Source: Larimichthys crocea (Eukaryota > Chordata > Actinopteri > Sciaenidae). From it: a stretch of DNA of 64,000 nucleotides. Position numbers and translations under genes: made by a program. Of the stretch, positions 60,274-64,000 are shown piece by piece (position 1 is the first letter of the stretch; every line of letters begins with the position of its first letter). A model generated the notes under the pieces. The model worked only from the letters and a program-made list of their open reading frames with translations, was not told the DNA's origin and searched no databases. The DNA lies in contig NC_040033.1 in the NCBI RefSeq assembly GCF_000972845.2, forward strand, positions 1,788,344 through 1,852,343, given 5' to 3'.

Positions 60274-61811
60274 AAAAGCAGGGCAACTAAAACAAGCTGT
60301 GGCCTCACTTTATCGAAAGGCCAACCTGTGAGGAGGCTGACATTTATCAGACATTTGAAACAGTAATAACAAAACACAAAGGCATAATTGCCACAGCGGT
60401 ACGCTTTTTTCTCTCGCTGTACTCTGAAAGCAGACTTGACACCGCTGACGGCGCATTAAACAATCCGACAGATAAAAACGTGGTGGTTGGAAATTTCTTT
60501 ACGCTTGACTCCTGTATACACGTGCTCTCTATTTCTTTCTTAATTTTTTTTGCCCCCTTGCTTTTGTTTATTAGCTTGTTGCGGGAGCTCCCGTTGTCTA
60601 AGTGGCCATTTCAGACTGTGGCAATGTCGCCGCGATAAGCATTTAATGGGTCTAGAAACCCTTCACTCTGAGAAAACTGCTTTTCTGCCTCGAGGTACAA
60701 TGTGAGGTCTCAAATGGAAATCAACATGACAGCAGCACTCACCAAAAGCATTTTTTTTTTTCCTTTAATATTTTCTGTCTACATACGGAGTGTCAGCATA
60801 TCGCCATTACGAAGACGTGCTTGTGTTTTCCTATGGAGAGTGTAATTGCCTCCAAGCATTGGCGCCATGCTCAGCTAAGATAAGAGAAAATGTCACGTAA
60901 CGTTACCGCGCCGCCACGTCTCGAGGGTTTCTTTTTTTTTTTTGGTAAGTTGAGGCAACTAGATGGTGACGCCGATGTCCTCTTTCTCCAGATACAATAG
61001 ATCTGTGGTTGTTGATGTGTAGACACTGTCGGCCGCGGGGCTCGCCTCTATATTATGTTGGTGACAATGTGATTGAGCAGTCGAGTTTTGTCAATGTAGA
61101 AACAATTTGAGAGGTTGTGGTAGTGTGAGGGGCCCTACATCATTGGCCATTCATCAATCTGCTTTGTAAAACGTGATATTTTGTACTGAATATTTATATG
61201 ACACGATTAAATATCTTTAAAATCAGAGCCTCTATTCATTCATTCATTTATTTCCATGTTAAATGGAGGGTTAACGCTTGGACGGGTGTCTGGTGGTGTC
61301 TCGAGGACGGATTTCTTACGGTTATGAAGTATAATTTCACTTTTATCTGAATTATTAGCACCCACGGGCTAACGAGAAAAACATTTACCGCCATCGCAGG
61401 TATGTATATATATTATCTACAATAAATCTCATGAAAGATCCAACTCTGCACGCAGGTTGGTAATTCATATGACGTCCTTTTCCGTTAAATATCTGGATCC
61501 AGAGGCTACAGAGCGGAGGAAATTGTTAATTAGACAATCTATAATTAAGATCTGTTGAGACAGCCAATCGGATTTGGAGAGAGGTTAAAAAAGAGAGAGA
61601 GGAGCAAGATAAAAAAAAATAAAAAAAATCACATTTTGATTATTAGAAGATGAGTGGCAGACGTGAGACAGATGGTGACATTAAAATGATTGAATTTAAT
61701 TGACTCGAAGCTTTTTTTTCTTTGGTTTTAGGCCTCGTACATATTACGTGTTGCAATAAATGCGAAGAAGAAGAAATCAGATTTTTGACACATTGGAACA
61801 GAATCCGTAAC

Positions 61812-62339
61812 TTTATTTACAATATTAACTTTGAGGGTTTATTATCATTTCATACTCCATTTAAAAAACAGTTTATTTAATTTTATGTGTCCGTAATTTT
61901 TTTTTGGGGGGGGGTTTAAAAGTTAGTCATCGTCTCAATATTTAAAGATCGGGCAACAAACACAAACATAAAGACAACATAAGGCCACCTTTGACAGTGC
62001 TACAGTACTAAACAGCATAAAACATGACGGCGTCTCACTTCATTTCAAATTCTGTTTGCCCTCTGTGCTGCTTTTACTTTGAAAATCGTGGACACCTTCA
62101 CTCTGTGTGTTATCCTCACCTGCGTTCCCCCCCTCCCCATTTGACGCCGCCGTCGTCTCTAAACTATCACGGCGCCCGCGATCAACCGGTGGCATCTCTA
62201 TTTAGCCACGTCACGCCTGGACGGGCGCCACATTTCGCAGACGGTGCGCCCTTAATGTGGATGCGGGTCCTGATTGGCCTCCAACACCTCGCCTCTCACA
62301 AATATGAAAAAACAAAACAAACAAAAAAAAAAGGTGCTG
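61812..62339 (-). other. drosha: Probable drosha 3' UTR
   Basis: From the TGA toward lower coordinates there is AT-rich noncoding sequence. On the - strand a canonical AATAAA is found at 61817-61812, giving a 3' UTR of about 0.5 kb. Transcript support is needed for the exact end; another AATAAA lies slightly closer, near 61839. Confidence 0.5.
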
Positions 62340-62470
62340 TCACTTCCTGCATTCCTCCGCCTCGTCGGTCTCCTTCTCCTGCCGCTCCCGCTCTCGTCTC
62401 ATCTCCTTCAGCTCCTGTCTGTATTTCCGCTCGATGAAGCGCTTCTGATGAGCCATCTGTGGGAAGTTAT
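62340..62470 (-). CDS. drosha: Drosha, C-terminal coding exon (partial gene)
   Basis: Drosha is the nuclear RNase III that cleaves primary microRNA transcripts in the Microprocessor complex with DGCR8. On the - strand an acceptor CCTGTACCAG precedes 62470, and the frame reads DNFPQMAHQKRFIERKYRQE, then LKEMRRERERQEKETDEAEE and CRK before TGA at 62342-62340. From memory, human DROSHA ends almost identically through LKEMR, after which the acidic/basic tail varies. This segment follows the double-stranded-RNA-binding domain, which is on upstream exons outside the window. The two RNase III domains are not visible here. Orientation is convergent with cdh6, as in human. Confidence 0.9.
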
Positions 62471-64000
62471 CTGGTACAGGGAGAGGCAGAGCGGGAAACA
62501 GAGAGAAGTCGACCAAGGAGAACAGATAAAGAGAGAAAAAGAGAGAGAGAGACACAGAGGGAAGGGGTGTGAAAGAGACAAGGTCAGTTTCCAACTGGGC
62601 GAGGACAGCAATTTAGGGCTCAGATTGTGCCGACTATAGTTTTCATAGCAAGTGTCATCTTGTCACTTTGGGCAAATGAGCGAAAATGTTGCGGGGCAGT
62701 ATTGCGATTAAATTGCCCCCGTGTTGTTATTTCATTAATAATGATGAAGTAACAAGAAATTAGACAGGCCTTGTTTGGTTTCAGCACAGTGACTATGAGA
62801 TCTGATAACATAATTACAAGTGAACATTTCTAAATGAGATCTGTAATAAGATGAGGTGGCGCGACAGCAGAGAAAATAAAAAAACAGATACAAGCTGGAT
62901 TGGATGTGAACACATAGGCGGCCCACCAAATAACAAAAGAACTTGTTTTTCCCGCAATCTTTAAGTTTTATTGAACTGAAAACTCTGATTGCCTCGTTTG
63001 CCGCTGACAAACACGATTTCGACTTGTTGTTGTCGAACAGTAAAACTGTAGAAAAAACAAAACATGAATGGAGCGTTCACTACATGAGCCTTCAGCTTCC
63101 AAAGAGAAGTTCTGAAACCTCGATTTGGGCTTTCTGCTCGCTGTCGGAGCCACGCATCCGAAATTTAGGTGGAAACAGAAGAAGTCCGGGTGGATTCAAT
63201 GAGGGCCGACTCTGATGGGTCGCACCGACACTTGCGACTTTTCCTGAGTCAAGAAAAACATCCCTGTTTGCAGCTTTAAGATAATTAGTTTTATTAGTTT
63301 ACTCAGGTCAAATCAAGGCCCGCTACTACCAAATTAGTCTTAATTAAATCGATCGGTTGTTTGAGATTCTCCAAAGCCCAAACTGACATATTCCAACAGC
63401 TTTTGTCTGACCGAGAGTCAAACACCAAGACAGACGACAAAGAAAGCCAGCAAACTCAACTACTTAAACAATGACTGAAACAATTATTTCATTATATAAA
63501 TAATTTGTTTGGAAAATCAATTAAATCAACCAACAGTTCAACAAACCAAAACGTCTCTTTAGAGAAGTAGGACGTTGGGAATATTTCACAATTTCCACTT
63601 GTAACCAGAATGATCGATTTTTTTAAAATAGCAGCCAATTATTTTTTCTATTAATCAACTAATCTTTTCAGCTCTAATTAAAATATATTTCCTAACCCCT
63701 AAAGGAACATTTAATCTTTTAGTTAAGTGAAAAGTTCAACGAAGATGCCTGTATTTCACTGGAAAGCGACGTCTGTCTTTTCGGTTTTCAGTCACGACGA
63801 CTGGAGCTTAGTTTTAAATCACCGGGTAGCAGTTCTCAGAGCTCAGGTACTTTTCCATTAAGTGTGAACATTACCGGGTCTACCCACACTTTAATTTAAA
63901 ACAGCACGCATGACAGACGCCCGATGGTTTGTGTCAACTCGCTGAGACACAAATTTGACGGTGCACTTTTTCCCGGTCACTGACCACCATCAACAAATTA
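62471..64000 (-). other. drosha: drosha last intron (partial)
   Basis: Noncoding DNA upstream (on the - strand) of the last drosha exon, running off the window. I looked for the preceding exon (end of the double-stranded-RNA-binding domain, family wording like QQAEMGAA) and do not see it. A GA-rich stretch at 62478-62580 directly upstream of the exon is pyrimidine-rich on the - strand and extends the acceptor's tract. Confidence 0.6.

Larger units (their letters stand above)
58329..61430 (+). other. cdh6: cdh6 3' UTR and downstream intergenic DNA
   Basis: No coding ORF after the stop. AATAAA hexamers on the + strand at 59246-59251, 60268-60273 and 61421-61426 are candidate polyadenylation signals, so the 3' UTR could be about 0.9, 2 or 3 kb. 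The first 700 nt contain a short GT run (58612-58622). The rest is AT-rich, with tracts such as TATATAATTAAATATATATAA near 59763. Confidence 0.55.

Overview
The window is teleost fish genomic DNA. Its coding content is split into short exons with GT/AG borders, and the introns are full of (GT)n/(CA)n microsatellites, short terminal-inverted-repeat elements and SINE fragments of fish type. It holds one complete protein-coding gene on the + strand and the last coding exon of a second gene on the - strand.

The main gene is a classical type II cadherin, best assigned as cadherin-6 (cdh6). Eleven coding exons (19884-20120, 29559-29853, 32591-32710, 36228-36395, 38611-38798, 42633-42880, 53285-53421, 54798-54919, 56185-56302, 56533-56784, 57826-58328) join in phase into a 795-residue protein. 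Its parts are a signal peptide, a propeptide ending in RSKR, five extracellular cadherin repeats with Trp2/Trp4, one membrane helix, and a cytoplasmic tail with p120-catenin and beta-catenin binding regions. The cdh6 call rests on tail wording, an RGD in EC1, and the neighbour: 4.0 kb downstream, convergent, lies the C-terminal exon of drosha (62340-62470, - strand). CDH6 and DROSHA are also tail-to-tail neighbours in human (5p13.3).

Layout: 1-19712 is noncoding (upstream region and/or intron 1) with microsatellites, a 13.9-14.7 kb repeat block partly repeated at 18.7-19.1 kb, and a few candidate promoter motifs. 19713-58328 is the cdh6 body. 58329 to about 61.4 kb is cdh6 3' UTR plus intergenic DNA. 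About 61.8-62.34 kb is the likely drosha 3' UTR, and 62471-64000 is drosha intron.

The most unusual structure is in cdh6 intron 6 and beyond. A segment of about 4.8 kb carrying exons 7 and 8 (51269-56088) is present a second time, inverted, at 46501-51143. A 10-N gap lies between the copies, and a flank of about 115-175 bp is repeated in direct orientation beside each arm. The inverted copy is full of single-base deletions and its exon copies are broken. This pattern suggests two allelic contigs (an inversion heterozygote) or a fold-back/assembly artefact rather than a working duplication. Two T-rich 20-22-bp minisatellite arrays bracket exon 5, and a long pyrimidine-to-purine strand switch lies in intron 4. 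I found no prokaryotic-type system, CRISPR array, tRNA or rRNA gene, or intact transposase.
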